DNA of 64,000 bases. It comes from Brachionus plicatilis. Its lineage: Eukaryota; Rotifera; Eurotatoria; Ploima; Brachionidae. The stretch covers positions 1,482,176 through 1,546,175 of the forward strand of contig QEOQ01000141.1 in the NCBI GenBank assembly GCA_010279815.1, given 5' to 3'. The position numbers and the translations under genes were made by a program. Below, in pieces: positions 19,521 to 32,300 of the stretch (position 1 is the first letter of the stretch; every line of letters starts with the position of its first letter). The notes below the pieces were generated by a model, which was not told the DNA's origin, searched no databases, and worked only from the letters and a program-made list of their open reading frames with translations.

Positions 19521-22500
19521 CTAGACCCAAATTTTTGACATTCGATTTTTTTATACCCAGAAAAAGGAATCATTTTTTGATTAGACACTGATGCATTTCA
19601 TTTCCTAGAAAGCCCAGTAAATGGAAAAATTTTGTCCAGTCCCAAAAATTAAATTAAAAACATGATATAAAAAAATATCTTTTTTTTTTTTTTAATAAAT
19701 TGAAAAAACATATCAAGTTTCATTAGATTTAAGTCTTGATAGACTATAGGGTTACATTTGAAAATTATTCGACACTGTGATTTGGTAAATATCGATGCGA
19801 AATAGGGCCAACTTTACCTGAAGCTGTGATTTGAATCAAAACAACAACGATGAGCTATTCAATAAATAGACGCCCTAAGAAAACAAAAAGATAATATTTG
19901 CTAGTTATGCAACTGATTTGCATTTGAATGCCTAGGACCTTTGTTTTTAAATAAAGAAATCATTTCATTATTAATTGTAAATACCCCCTAGCCTGGCTTG
20001 TTTAGCCCACCACCTTACAACCAAATAATATTTTGTCTATAACCGAAAGGTTAATTTTAAACAAAATACCTATGATTAGTTCTCTATGAAGATTTTTGCT
20101 CGATTTTTCCAATTAACTTAGGACTAGTAAAATTAGTAAAATTAATGTCATAAAACACCGAATTTGTTTGACTTCGAGTCCTATTTGTTCACTACTTGTC
20201 ATGTCAAAATTTCAATAAATACTAATAATTAAAATACTTGAATGTAGATGTTGTTGACTCTTATCTGAACCTAGTAGCTAAACCTATTTATGCAGCCATA
20301 TTCATAAATCATGATCTGTTCCATGAAAGATTACACGCTATCAGGTAAACGCGATTAAAGTTCTAATTTACCAATAGGCTTTGGATTGTTAAAATTTAAT
20401 TAAATAAATAAGACTTAATGTAAAAGAAATATGGCCCGGAGACTGATCCGTGAAAACTTTGGAATTCAAGAATCAAGAAAAAAATAATACTTGAAATTGA
20501 GTTGATTAAAAATACTTAAAAAGCGTTTCATTCAACTGATGCCTTAGTGTTTACTTAACCACTAAGCTGAATAAGAATCACAATTGTCGATCACATTTTG
20601 GAAGCCTTAAATGAAAATTGAGAAAAACAAAACTTAACCCATAAACATAAAATGAGCATTCTAGTTTACAGTCGCTTCACAGGAGTTGATTTAAATTTTT
20701 AAAAAAAAAAATCCCCAACACAAATTCTTAATACTGATTTCATAGACTTTGTTTCCTTGAGATTAAGCACTTACATCAAAAAATAAAAACTACAATCATC
20801 CAATTTTAAAAACGATTCCAAAGTGTTCGATTAAATAAGAGCAATTCTGTTGATTTTTCTTGGTATGATGCAATTATTTAACAACAAGAATATTAAATAA
20901 GATAATTATATTTTGCTGATTGCTGCTCACCATAAAGTTTTAGCTAAAAAGCTTTGTCTTCAAGTGATATTGCTTCTATAATCTTATCTAACTATGTACT
21001 AAAAAAAGTTTAAACTAAGGACGAATTAGCCAAAAGCTCTATAATTTGAAATTAAATCGATGAAATCTTTTTGCTGTGTAATACTAATTAAGCATTTAAT
21101 TTTTATCTTAATCATCATACCATTTCTTAAATCAACCAAATCAATATTTTTCTTGAGAAAAACTAAATTTTTTTGGAATCCATCAATTTAATTACTTTTA
21201 AATTTAAAAAATTTAATGAGATAAATAAGCGATATTCAAAATGTTGTCCACAAAATAAAATAAAAGGGTCATTCTATAATGTTCTTGTCTAATTGAAAAA
21301 ATTGTAAAATTTTCTTGCCAAGATGATTTGACCGCTTAAAAATAAATTAAAAAAAAATACAATTACTGACTATTAATTTTTAAAATAAAATCATCCTTTA
21401 TGCGTTTAAGTCAAAAATTGTCCAAATAAATAAAATTATTTTTTTGTTGTGATAATACAAAAATCAATGGCCTAAAGAAGTTTTTTTATTTTAAATATTT
21501 TCAAATTTTACCTGTCAATCTATTCACTAATTTGCTCAGTCAGCATGTTTTATTAGACCTTAGTATGCTATATCCTGATAACTTAATTCCATTATTTAGG
21601 TGAAGTGCTTTATTTGTTTATAACATGCATTTTTTACATACCATGCCTTTGTCGTTGTAAATGAGAAAAAATATCAGAGGCGTAATGGTGAGAAAAAGAC
21701 ACATTTCGTGATCAGTATAGGTTTCATTTAAAATTAAAAATTAATCTTTGACGTAAATTTTTGTCCATGACCTGTCATGTTTGCTATTTGAAAAAATTGA
21801 AGCCAAAATTTTCAATTTAAATGAAAACATTTTCTTTCCAAATTCAAAAATCGATATAAAATTAGTTAGCTAAACTTTTATTAAAATTAAAACCTGGATT
21901 TAAATTAGAATTTAAGTATGGTTCATTTAGCTAAAATTAGTTTTCTAATTTAGAATTTATAATAGATTGGATAATGTGTTTTTTAGATCATGACATATCA
22001 ATCATTGCTGCGGCAGAATCAAAACATTTGAAAATAAATTTTTGTCTTTTTAAAAATCTAAAAATTGTTTGTCTTACAAAAATAGCTCATTAAAAAATTG
22101 ACATTTTTTTGGATGAATGAGCTACAGTTTTACACGATTAAAATTAGCATGGTCTATAGTTTTGAATGTATCATCACGAGATTAAACCATTCGAATTGCT
22201 CAATAAGCTAATTCTGTCACTCAAAATTTTCCAACAACAAACTGTCAATTACTTGGACAGCAAAAAACAAATAAAGATTTAATAAAAACTTGGTATTTCT
22301 GGACATGTTTGGCTTTCACCAAGGAACTAAGTTTTTGCTCAAGGAATTATCAGAAATTAAACTAAAAAAAAAAAACAAAAAAAAAGCCAGATTTTTATAT
22401 TTTAAAAGAAGCTGCAAATCATTAAGGTTTAAATGATCGATTCTAGTCTGGATAAGATAAGTATACCCATTGCTTTTATTTGATCCGTTTAAATAAGTTT

Positions 22501-25500
22501 ACTAAAAAAAATAATTAGCTTTAAAAACATATCTTTTTAAATAAAGCCTGAATTATGTCCTTTAATTATCCCATTAAAAAAATAAAATTTAACACTAAAT
22601 CCATTTCTCGATAGTCGGCTAAAATTTATAATCATGTCCAAATCTATTTAATACAGCCTGTAGATAAAAATTTTAAATAAAATCCGAATTAGAGCGGATT
22701 TTTTTAATCATGTTTATCAAATTATGTACTACTTAAAATTTAAAAACATAAATGATTTAAACTAAGGATAAATAACAAATAACCGCAAAAAATCGTTCTT
22801 CAAATTTTATTAAGGCCATTTTTAATCAATACAAAAATTATTATTTTTCAAAAAATTAATGAAACATTATCAAAATTGTTTTAATTTGTTTGCTATTTAT
22901 CTCAAGGAGCTTAAACATGCACAGAAATACAAATAGATAAAAAAAAATTTGATTTTTGATTTTTTGAAATTTAAAATAATTCTGTTGCACATTTTAAATT
23001 GTTAGAATTTTATCTTAAGACAAACTTTGTACTTGTAGACCTCAAGTTTACTCCCCTATTACAAATACTAATAGCTCAAGAGATCCACGACTAGCTAGCT
23101 AATAATTTTCAGAACAAAAAGTCTTTCGATTTAATTCAATAATATTTAAAGTAGTCAATTAAATAAATCACTTTAACTCATCCTAAAAAATATTAATAAT
23201 TAAAAAAAATTCAAAACTTATTTTATCTCTTTAAAATAAAAAAAGTATTCCTCTTTATCGGTGTTGATAGTGAAAGAACACTCGGTCATTTAGCCTGGCA
23301 TACATGGGCAATGCCTTAAATAATTAAAAATAAATAAATTAATTAAAAAAAGTAAATATCATGGAATTAAAAGACACTGAATAAAGCCATACAGATATTG
23401 TTTATCTTTTTTGATTTAATTTCCCAAGCTAATTGCCTCAACTTAACATGATAGAATCATATTTTTTAATTTTGCCAGTTGAAATAATTTTTAGACTCTG
23501 AAAATATTTTTAAGTAGATAAATTTTAAAAGTTTTCAAAACGAATTCACGAATGATTTGAATGAGTACTTAGTAATTCGCTAATTAAGAGAAGATAAACT
23601 TAAAGTCTTGATTTTTTAGGCTTTACTAGTAGCTCACGAAAGTCGTAAATCTTTTATGAAAAAAAATTCATAAAAGGTAAATATTTTTAAAAAAACAAAA
23701 ATAAATTCCAAGATTTGTTGTTTTTTTTTTTTTGAATATTAATGGTGATTTTGCCTCAGAAATAAATTTTTTTTCAGAATTTTAATTTTAATAAAATAGG
23801 CAATGATTATTTCAAAAATAAAGTCGAGAAAAGAAAATTGATTTAGCTCTTTGTCAAATAGCTTAGCTAGGATTTAAACAATAGAACTGAATATGACCGC
23901 AACTTGAACGAGATATTTGCTATTTGGCCAAGTTTTCTCTAAGATTAAGTTTTGATTGCAAGTCATTTTTTTTCATATAAATAGCTAATCGCTTCTAATT
24001 GATTGACCAGGCATAAGCCTATTCATTTCGAACAGGTCCTTTTCTAAATGAATCCTTTTAGGCCGTAAATCTTTTATAAACATTTGATAGTCGATAAATT
24101 TATCTAAATAAAATTAAAAAAAAAATTAAATTAAATAAAATTTTTTCATGAAATGAATTTCTCTTTTATTTAACTGTTTGTATTAGACAAGCAAAAAAAA
24201 TAATTTTTATTATTTTTGGAAATTTGGTTCTATTTCCTAATCGTTAAACCTATTTCTTTAGCTCAAGTTACACAACTTGCCAAAAAATATTACATTTCTC
24301 TAATTTTACATAAAAAATTTTTAATTGCCTAGGGTTTTACTTGTTTTTAAAAAGAAAAATGTTAATTAAAATTTCCTTTATTCAATGGCGAGTTTTTCAA
24401 AAAAGAAATAAGGCTACAATTGTCACCTAAAGCGATAAATCAGAGTAATTTAGCGAAGATCGCGCTAAAACAAAGCTAAAATTAAGATATTTTAAAAATA
24501 AAATTAAAGAATTTTAGCAAGTTAGAGTAGACATGTATGAACGCCCGAGTCAATTAAACAACTCGCACATGATAAATTAAATAATAGCCGTGAGGAAATT
24601 TTATTTTTGTTTCATTGAAATAATTAGCCGAGCTTGAATTGCTTTTAATGCTTAGAAAGAAAGCCTGGAGATAGTCATTCAACAAAATGAGAACCAAAAT
24701 ACAAACTTTTTGAACAATAAATCGAAATTTAGCTGAATTTCACAAAGTGTATTTCATTTAATTAGCTTGAATATGTCTTAGAGAATCAGTCTTAGGTTAT
24801 CATTTTCTAGTCCTGGGTTATATGACTGATGAGTCGAGAAATTTTAGTTGAAAATATCGCGGATTTCTTAGCCCAAAAATAGGAAATTCTTGTTTGCTGG
24901 TAGCCCCTTGTTAATGAATCAATTGAAAAAAAATTAAAAATTAATTAACTCAAATATTTATCACTAAAAATTGTTCGTTTTCATTTTCATAATTGTTATT
25001 TAATTTAAAATCTAAGCTTTTTTTTCACTCAAAGTAGAATTGCTTAACAAAAAAAATCTATTTAAAAACAAAAATAATTGAAGTGTTTTTTGAATTTTTC
25101 TTTAATTTGAATCAACTTGGTAATTGAATCATAGAATAAATTTAAATAGACTCATTCGAAAAAAATAGTTTTTTAATGACAAAAAAATCAATTCATTCAT
25201 ATTGATTATTTCAACTAATTTTTGACTAAATTTCACAATTTATTTAGCAATATTTTTTAAGAAAATAATATATAAAGATATTTAAATTAAATAATGGTGG
25301 AAGAATATAACAGAGGTTTCGAATTAAGATACATCGAGTATCCAACTCCATTGTGTAATTGCTACCTTACTTTTTCTTCTTTTTTTCCTGAATCATCAAA
25401 TAATTAAAATATGTATTCTGTTACTCTCTATCAAAATCTATCTAATTTTAATTTTAATATTTATCTACTTTTTAAGTTATATTATTTTAACTTTATTTTT

Positions 25501-25518
25501 TTCTTACTTTTTATTTTT
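19521..25518. other. 6 kb of AT-rich intergenic DNA, no gene recognised
   Basis: No reading frame, RNA gene or clear repeat stands out on either strand. Slightly GC-richer patches (about 19980-20060, 23250-23310, 24400-24500, 24780-24910) do not translate into anything recognisable. Confidence 0.5.
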
Positions 25519-25555
25519 NNNNNNNNNNNNNNNNNNNNNNNNNNNNNNNNNNNNN
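25519..25555. other. assembly gap (37 N)
   Basis: A run of 37 undetermined bases. It ends directly in a retroposon-tail-like repeat, so the assembly probably broke in repetitive sequence. Confidence 0.98.
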
Positions 25556-25612
25556 TCTAGCTCGGTACAGATATACAAATAAATAAAATAAATAAATAAA
25601 TAATAAATAAGA
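25556..25612 (+). repeat. retroposon 3'-tail-like fragment (AAATA)n
   Basis: CTAGCTCGGTACAGATATAC followed by repeated AAATA units, matching the fragment at 7271-7322. The body of any such insertion would lie in the preceding gap or be absent. Confidence 0.5.
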
Positions 25613-26035
25613 TAATCGAGTGATTTTTAATGTTTAGCTTAATTCATGGTGACATAAAAGGTCCGGAAAAAAAATGAAATTTAATAGTCATATTGAATTT
25701 TTAACTCAAAATTTTAATTTAATTTTACCAAAGCACAATAAAGTAAAATTCGTTTCCTAGCCATGAATATTGATTAGAAGAGTTGCTAGGTATTTTTAAT
25801 TTTTAATTTTCATCGAGTTAAATTTTTTAAGTTGATTTGGTCTATGTTTTAATGTTTGATTAGGTAGGAAAGTACACATGAAAAAATGAAAAAAAAGCAA
25901 TAAAAACATGATCCATTTTTTTTGCTGTTTACTTATCGAATTATTTTAAATCGATAATATAAAGCAATACATAGACATTGTACGATTTCCTTCGTGATTA
26001 TTTAATAAACTACTATTATTTATATCTTAAGTCTT

Positions 26036-26041
26036 TTTATT
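26036..26041 (-). promoter_or_regulatory. poly(A) signal of the nitrobindin-like gene
   Basis: AATAAA on the minus strand, 30 bases after the stop codon. Confidence 0.6.
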
Positions 26042-26070
26042 TAAAAAATGATCAAAATTCTGTAATCTTT

Positions 26071-26691
26071 TTAATTTTCTCTTTCATATTCAATAAACAA
26101 ATGCTCATCTAGATCTGCATGAGTCGAAGTAGCCATGGACATTCTTACCGACAAATGATTCTCATCCAAGAGTTTAAACTCTCGTTTGGTCTTAAATAAA
26201 AAATAAAATTTTTAAATCAAAAATTTAAATTTAATAAATACTCTAAGAACTGCTGGTGGTTTATTAATACTTGTTCGTCCAATACTACTACTCTCAATAG
26301 TGAGTAGTTTTTTAGTTTCCTCTAAATTCCCTTCTTCCACAATAGTTAAACCATTATTGTGAGCACTGGTATAAACAACATGAATGGGGTCAGAGGCAGG
26401 TTTTACTTTCAAAAAACCACTCTCGAAATGAGCATATTTCAATTCTTTAGTTTCCTTATTTTCGAACCAAGCCGAAAACCTGGAAATATTTAAAGTATTT
26501 TTTTATTTTTTAAATTGACTTTACTTCACATGAAAAACGGGTTGATGGGATGCTGGATGGGTAATCTCTAATTTTTCACAATAATTGAATGTTTTAATAG
26601 TCGGATACTTGCCGATTCCATTTTTGCCAACCCAAGTGCCCATTAGCCATGCTAATGACCTCAGCGATGGATTTATCAACGACTTATCCAT
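26071..26691 (-). CDS. nitrobindin-like protein (THAP4 C-terminal heme-binding domain type)
   Basis: Exons on the minus strand are 26691-26525, 26479-26242 and 26190-26071, giving 174 residues. Introns of 45 and 51 bp have GT-AG ends, and phases fit (two bases, then one; then in phase). A TGA lies in frame 18 bases before the ATG. The N-terminus has the family signature LAWLMGTWVGKNGIGKYPT (residues 13-31). Residues about 80-100 include HFESGFLK and TSAHNNG. The C-terminus has MATSTHADLDEHL; His165 in EHL corresponds to the heme-ligand His of nitrobindins. This family is a ten-stranded beta-barrel that binds ferric heme and handles nitrogen oxides (peroxynitrite isomerase). Only the nitrobindin domain is present: no THAP zinc finger is seen upstream. 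It lies 382 bp downstream of EMC6 on the same strand. Confidence 0.9.
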
Positions 26692-26973
26692 TATCAAATT
26701 ATCGAGTCAATACACTTTAATTTTTTTATTAATAAAAATATTTTAAAAAATTTCTACTCGTTGATGAATGTGCTTATTTTTTTGTCCTAGAGTAAAAAAT
26801 GCTTGATCATCATTAAGCAAAATTTTCGCACCTGAATAAAAACATATTTTCTGTCAATTTAATGACTTGACAAAAAGCCTGTAGAAAAAATAAAATCAAT
26901 CGCCAATCTTTAAAAAATTTATTAATCAAGACTTCATTCAAATTTGAAAAAAAATCCTTCTGTTCCTTAAACA

Positions 26974-26979
26974 TTTATT
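26974..26979 (-). promoter_or_regulatory. possible poly(A) signal of EMC6
   Basis: AATAAA on the minus strand about 95 bases after the EMC6 stop codon, before the nitrobindin-like gene. Confidence 0.4.
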
Positions 26980-27073
26980 CAATTGAATTTAAGGTAATTT
27001 AAATATTTTTTTAAAAATAATTTAAAAATGACAATCTTTTGTTCAAATGAAAACAAATAAAGATTTGCAAAAA

Positions 27074-27397
27074 TTAATAGACATGAACCATTCCATATAA
27101 AAATGTCCAGAACAATAAATATGTTTGCAGACCGGACCAAATTGTGCTTGTAAACAAAGATTGAGTTGATAAAAAGTAATCCGATTTATTTTTGCCCAAA
27201 AAAGCCACCAAAACAAAAGACATTAGTATAGAACAGATGAAATAAAATAAAAAGCCATATAAGCCCGTAAGACCGATTATGCCCGCTGTACATCCCGAGA
27301 GTGCCGATATTGACGTCTGGCAATAGTCAAGTAAAAAGTGGTTATATCTAATGGCCGATTCGCTTAACGCCAACAACTGGTCGTTTTTCATCATCAT
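27074..27397 (-). CDS. EMC6: ER membrane protein complex subunit 6
   Basis: Intronless frame of 107 residues on the minus strand; three consecutive ATG codons (27397, 27394, 27391) make the exact start uncertain by two residues. The core SISALSGCTAGIIGLTGLYG (residues about 30-49) and the C-terminus LLFWTFLYGMVHVY are strongly conserved hallmarks of EMC6/TMEM93, whose human form is about 110 residues. Three hydrophobic segments follow the short polar N-terminus, matching the family. EMC6 is part of the ER membrane complex, which inserts tail-anchored and multi-pass proteins into the ER membrane. It lies upstream of the nitrobindin-like gene on the same strand. Confidence 0.95.
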   Translation of the reverse strand: MMMKNDQLLALSESAIRYNHFLLDYCQTSISALSGCTAGIIGLTGLYGFLFYFICSILMSFVLVAFLGKNKSDYFLSTQSLFTSTIWSGLQTYLLFWTFLYGMVHVY

Positions 27398-29333
27398 CAC
27401 GAATAATTTTTGTTATAAAATTATTTAGAATAATAAAAATTTATTTTGTTCATTTTTTATTCATTAACATACCTAAATTGACACAAATTAAAAAAGTTTT
27501 GCAGTTTCTGCATTTTTTAAATTCAAAATGTTTTATTTTAGTCTTAAGAGTTTTTATTTTTAAATCAAATTTACAATAATAAAAACTTGGTTTTTAATGA
27601 TGATTATTACACCTCTAATAAATCAAATATTGTATTAATTTTTTTAAAATTTTCATTATTTAGATCCAGATTCATAAGAACATGGATTAAAATTTTTCTT
27701 AGAAAAATCTGATAGGAAATTTTTAAAAATTCTTAATCGATTTCGTAGTTAAACAAGTGACATAAATAATTTTAATAAAGATCTGTGAGACTGCGAAATT
27801 TTTTTATTTAATAACTATATTCACAATTTAAGAAAATTCTAAGATTTAATTTTAATTTGTTTATTCTTTGACTTGGATTTTTTTAATTATTTAATAGCAG
27901 TAAAGATGAAAATATTTTATTATAGGTGAGCTAGCAGAAAATTAAAAATTCTCTAATGATATCCCCAAAATCAAGCTATTTTTTGTCAGTTTAAAAACTA
28001 AAATTAGTTTCTCAATCTGATATCAAGACTATTTTACTTTATAAATAGATTTTGAAAAAATATATTTTATGATTATATTTTTAAAAGCTGAATTGAAAAC
28101 TTTTCCATTAACTGTTTGGATATGTTTGGATATTTGTGATCCAAATCTAGAAAAACCAATCTAATGAAAATAAAGCTAGTCCTACTTGTGAAAATTGTCA
28201 GTTGTTCACTTGTGGAAGTTGTGTCAGGAAAAAAATTAATACTTTAGTTTTTAAAAACTTTACCGAAAAGATGAAAATCGTAATGGATAGAATTTTTCGT
28301 TTTTAACTCAATTTAATTGACCAAATTATTTGTTTTTCAATATTATAAAAGAATTTTAAGATTAAAAAATTAAAATTTAATTTTTAAAAAATTATGCAAA
28401 AAGCTCTTATTATCATCATTTTATTAAGCAAAAACTATGACGGGATATTTAACCTGTACGGTCTTTAAAGTTATAAAAATTTGGCCCTCTAAATGTTAAA
28501 ATTATTTTAGGCTTTAAGTTGTTTTTGTTGTTATTGTAAATTTTAGTAAAATTGTATATCCAAATAAGTAATGTAATAAAGAGATAATGGTTTTGATTAA
28601 AATTAAAAATTAAATTTATCCGATAAGCTAGCTAAAATATAAAACAATTGACTGTCGAATGTTCCACTATTTTGATAATTTGATATTAAATTAGATCTAA
28701 GCTGTAGCATACAGTCAGGGAAACTTTAATAAAAAATTAAAATTTTAACTTCGCCTTTTTTAACAAACAACAAAATTGATTACACTTGCATTTTTCTTGA
28801 TTATATTTTTTAAAATAATTTAACTAACTTTAAAATAGTCGACTATTTTTATTAATCTAGATGATTTTTCCTGATGTAAAAAAAGGATATACGAAATACC
28901 TAAGAGTGATCAAATGTTTAAAACAATGTTGTGATTTAATTTTTATCAACATTTCTTTAAATTAACTATCGATTTTTACTCATTTGAGATTTTTATAATC
29001 ACATGAATAAAAATAAATGTAAAATGAAATGAAATAAAATACCATATTAATTTTGTTTATCTCTGAGGATTAAAAAATTTAATTAGAATTTTAATTTTTT
29101 GTTGTTGAAACTTTTGGCCAAATGAGAGAAAAATTTATTTTAGACGTGATTTAAAAAAAATTCTAATTAAATCCTTGCTCAATATTTGTGCACTCATAGT
29201 CCCATCGGACATTATCATGATATCATTAAAAACTTAGAATTACGCAAACATTCTTTTTTAAATCCAAAATATTTCCACTTTTTATTGAACAAATAATTCA
29301 AAAATATATTTTTAACTTTTCAAAATTTTCAAA
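27398..29333. other. intergenic between EMC6 and the polycystin-like gene
   Basis: The two genes diverge, so both promoters should lie in this 1.9-kb region. It is AT-rich, with no coding signal or repeat that I can support. Confidence 0.5.
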
Positions 29334-32300
29334 ATGATTAAATCCACCACCTGGATTGTCCTTTTGTTTATTATCCTATTGCATGAAGCTGAATCTGTAG
29401 TGGTAAATCTGAAAACCGATTTTAGCCAAAATATGATCAATGGACAGGATTCAAAATTTACTTATATTGATTCTTATTTTAATAATTGTCTTAGTAAAAT
29501 TGACTACTGTTCAAATGGACTGTTTGGTTCATTCAATTTGACAATTTTGTATCCAACAATGAATGGTAAGAGAGATGCTAGCTATAACTATGGAAGATTG
29601 GTTTTGTTTTCTAGCGGAGGTGAATCACCATATTCAAGAGGTGGTATCTACTTGCATCAAATTAGTGTTCGCGGTGAAGAATATTTGCAGTTTGGTTTAA
29701 CTTATCATGATAATTTATACAGTACAAATATCTATTTGAAAGACAAGTCATCAACTCGAATCGGATACGTTTGGAACAAAAATGAATTGGAAATTTATGT
29801 TGATGGATCCGAGTATGAAAACATTCAAAGTCCCGTTAAAAGAGCTTATTTGGACTTAAATTTTAATCCGGTCAAGACATATCGTTTTTTTAATGAAAAA
29901 AATAAACAAACAATTCTTAATCAAATTTGGTTCACCGAGAATTTTGATGATTCTTCTAAAAAGTATATATTTGGCGAAGAGTCAGATTATTTAATTGGAT
30001 GCTATATGCTTAATATCCAGCCTGATGCAAATAGTTTAATGTATGATCCAGACATGGCTTATTTTCTTCAATGCAAAGAACTTTGTAAAATTACTAAAAG
30101 CCAGGTAAGATCATTTTGGTTTAATTAATTGTTAAAATACATTTTTAAATCTCAAATTTAAAGTTATATTTATGAGACACTTTAATCTCGTTACTATTAT
30201 AACAGTTTGAGAAAACTGTCTTTTTAAAATTTTCAAATTTTTGAAAAAAAAAAACAGCAACTATTTAATTTTAATTTTAAAGGTTTACAAATTTATTGAA
30301 ATTTAATATTTTTATGGCACAGTAATTTTCAAAGTATTAAAATTCATTTTCAAATTTATTTCGTTTACTTGGTACTTAAGGTTTTAATGCAAAACATAAA
30401 AATTTTATAGAATTTTTCACTCATATTTAGCCATTAAACTGAGTATTTTTAGAAATTTCAAGTATAATTGAATATTTTTATAAATCAACTAAATAAAACT
30501 GTTAAGAACTATAGAAACTAAAATAGATTTTTAAACTGCTAAATTCCTTAATCTCTTTTTTACATTTATTTACTCCTAATTTTTATATTTATAAAGTGAT
30601 CTAAGCATACAAAAAACCATCATATTTTTTTTGGTTAATCCTTTAGTTATACACCTTAGTTAACTTTATCTCTTTTTTCAAATATTTTCAAAATCAAGAC
30701 AATGCTTTTTATCTTTTAAAAATATTTTATTTCATTTTTATTTTATTTAATTTCAAGTTTATTATAAAAAATTGTTCTTGATTCGACTGCTGAAATGAAA
30801 GTATTATTTGTAAAAGATAAATAAATAATCCCGGCAACTTACGGTAAATTGATAGAAAAAATTACAAATAAATGAAAAACAAATATTTGCAGTGGGTCAA
30901 AAACAATTAATTAATAAAATTAGTTAAGCACATAGAAATTTTTTTGTTAACAAGTTTTTTATAAGTTAAAGTTAAAAAAATATGTTATTTTCACTAAAAA
31001 CATCTCTAATCCTCATTTAATAAGTCAAGTATTCTATGATTTATTTATTCTGAAACTCAAAAAGAAATCCAAAAAAAAACGGCCCTCGTTTGCTTTTTTT
31101 ACGCATTTTTTTAAAAAATAAATATTCATTTTGTGAAAATTAAAAATTACTACTTAGACTAATCAGCTGTGGTGCCTTAAAGAATGTATCCTCAAGGAAA
31201 GCTAGCTGCTCTGCTCAATCCAAACAGAAAATTTTCTGCTAAGCATTTTTGATTTATTTATTTAATTAATTTTTGATAATTTTTTTTCATTTAATTTAAT
31301 TTTGGAAAATTTTTTGCAACAATTTTTTCTAAGTATATATTTTTTTTAAATTTTAAATTCCTGTGATAAACAATTCTTTTAACATGTTTCATGATAAATT
31401 TGCAATTTCTAATAAATAGTAAAGTTTGGAGAATTTTTTTGAGAATTATTAATAAACAGAAAAAAAATCTATTTCCAATAAAATAAAGGTTGCTTCGTAA
31501 AATAAATGAAATAATTGTCTATACACTTTTATTAAAAATTAATCAAAGCTATACGAAAAATTTTAAATCTAGAAATAGATTTACACATTAATATAAAAAT
31601 AGCTTAAGGTTCCTATATAATGTTTATAAAAAATAACAAAATTTTGCTAAAATTTAAACTCTTCTAATAAAGAAGTTATTGATTTACCTTTTTCAATTAG
31701 GGCACAATTAAAATTTTTTAATTCAAACGCCCATAAAAACCAAAGCTTTAGACTTCATTAATTGTTATTTAATTTCAAAGTAATATTTGTAGGCGGCACT
31801 AGTTAGCCTACAATATGCTATTTGTTTGCATTTTTTTATATATTTATATGCTTTCTAAAAATATTTAATTCTTAATTTTGATATTCAAAAATTCATAATA
31901 TTACGTTATCCGGAAAGCAAAATATTTTTCGAAAGCATCTTTTAATTTTCCAGTTTTTTCAGTTAAATTTTTCAGAAAATTATTTAATAAGTAAAATAAA
32001 CTAAATAAATAATTAGCAAATATAATAAACTAAGCTCAATCTACTTCAGGGGTCAACGTTATGGAAATAGGGTGGTAGTGATAGAATAAAGAAGGTGTCA
32101 TCAGAGAAGGCTTCATCAGAGAAAAAGTCATAAGAAATTAAGCTTATTTAATTTAATTAATTACTTAATTCAATAGAAAATTTTCGGAGATGAATTTTAA
32201 TTTTAAAATTGGTAACTTTTTTTAAATATAAAAATATCACTTACATAAAAAAATCTTCTTTTTATTTGATAAACAATTAAGTTTGAAAGAGGTCTTATAA

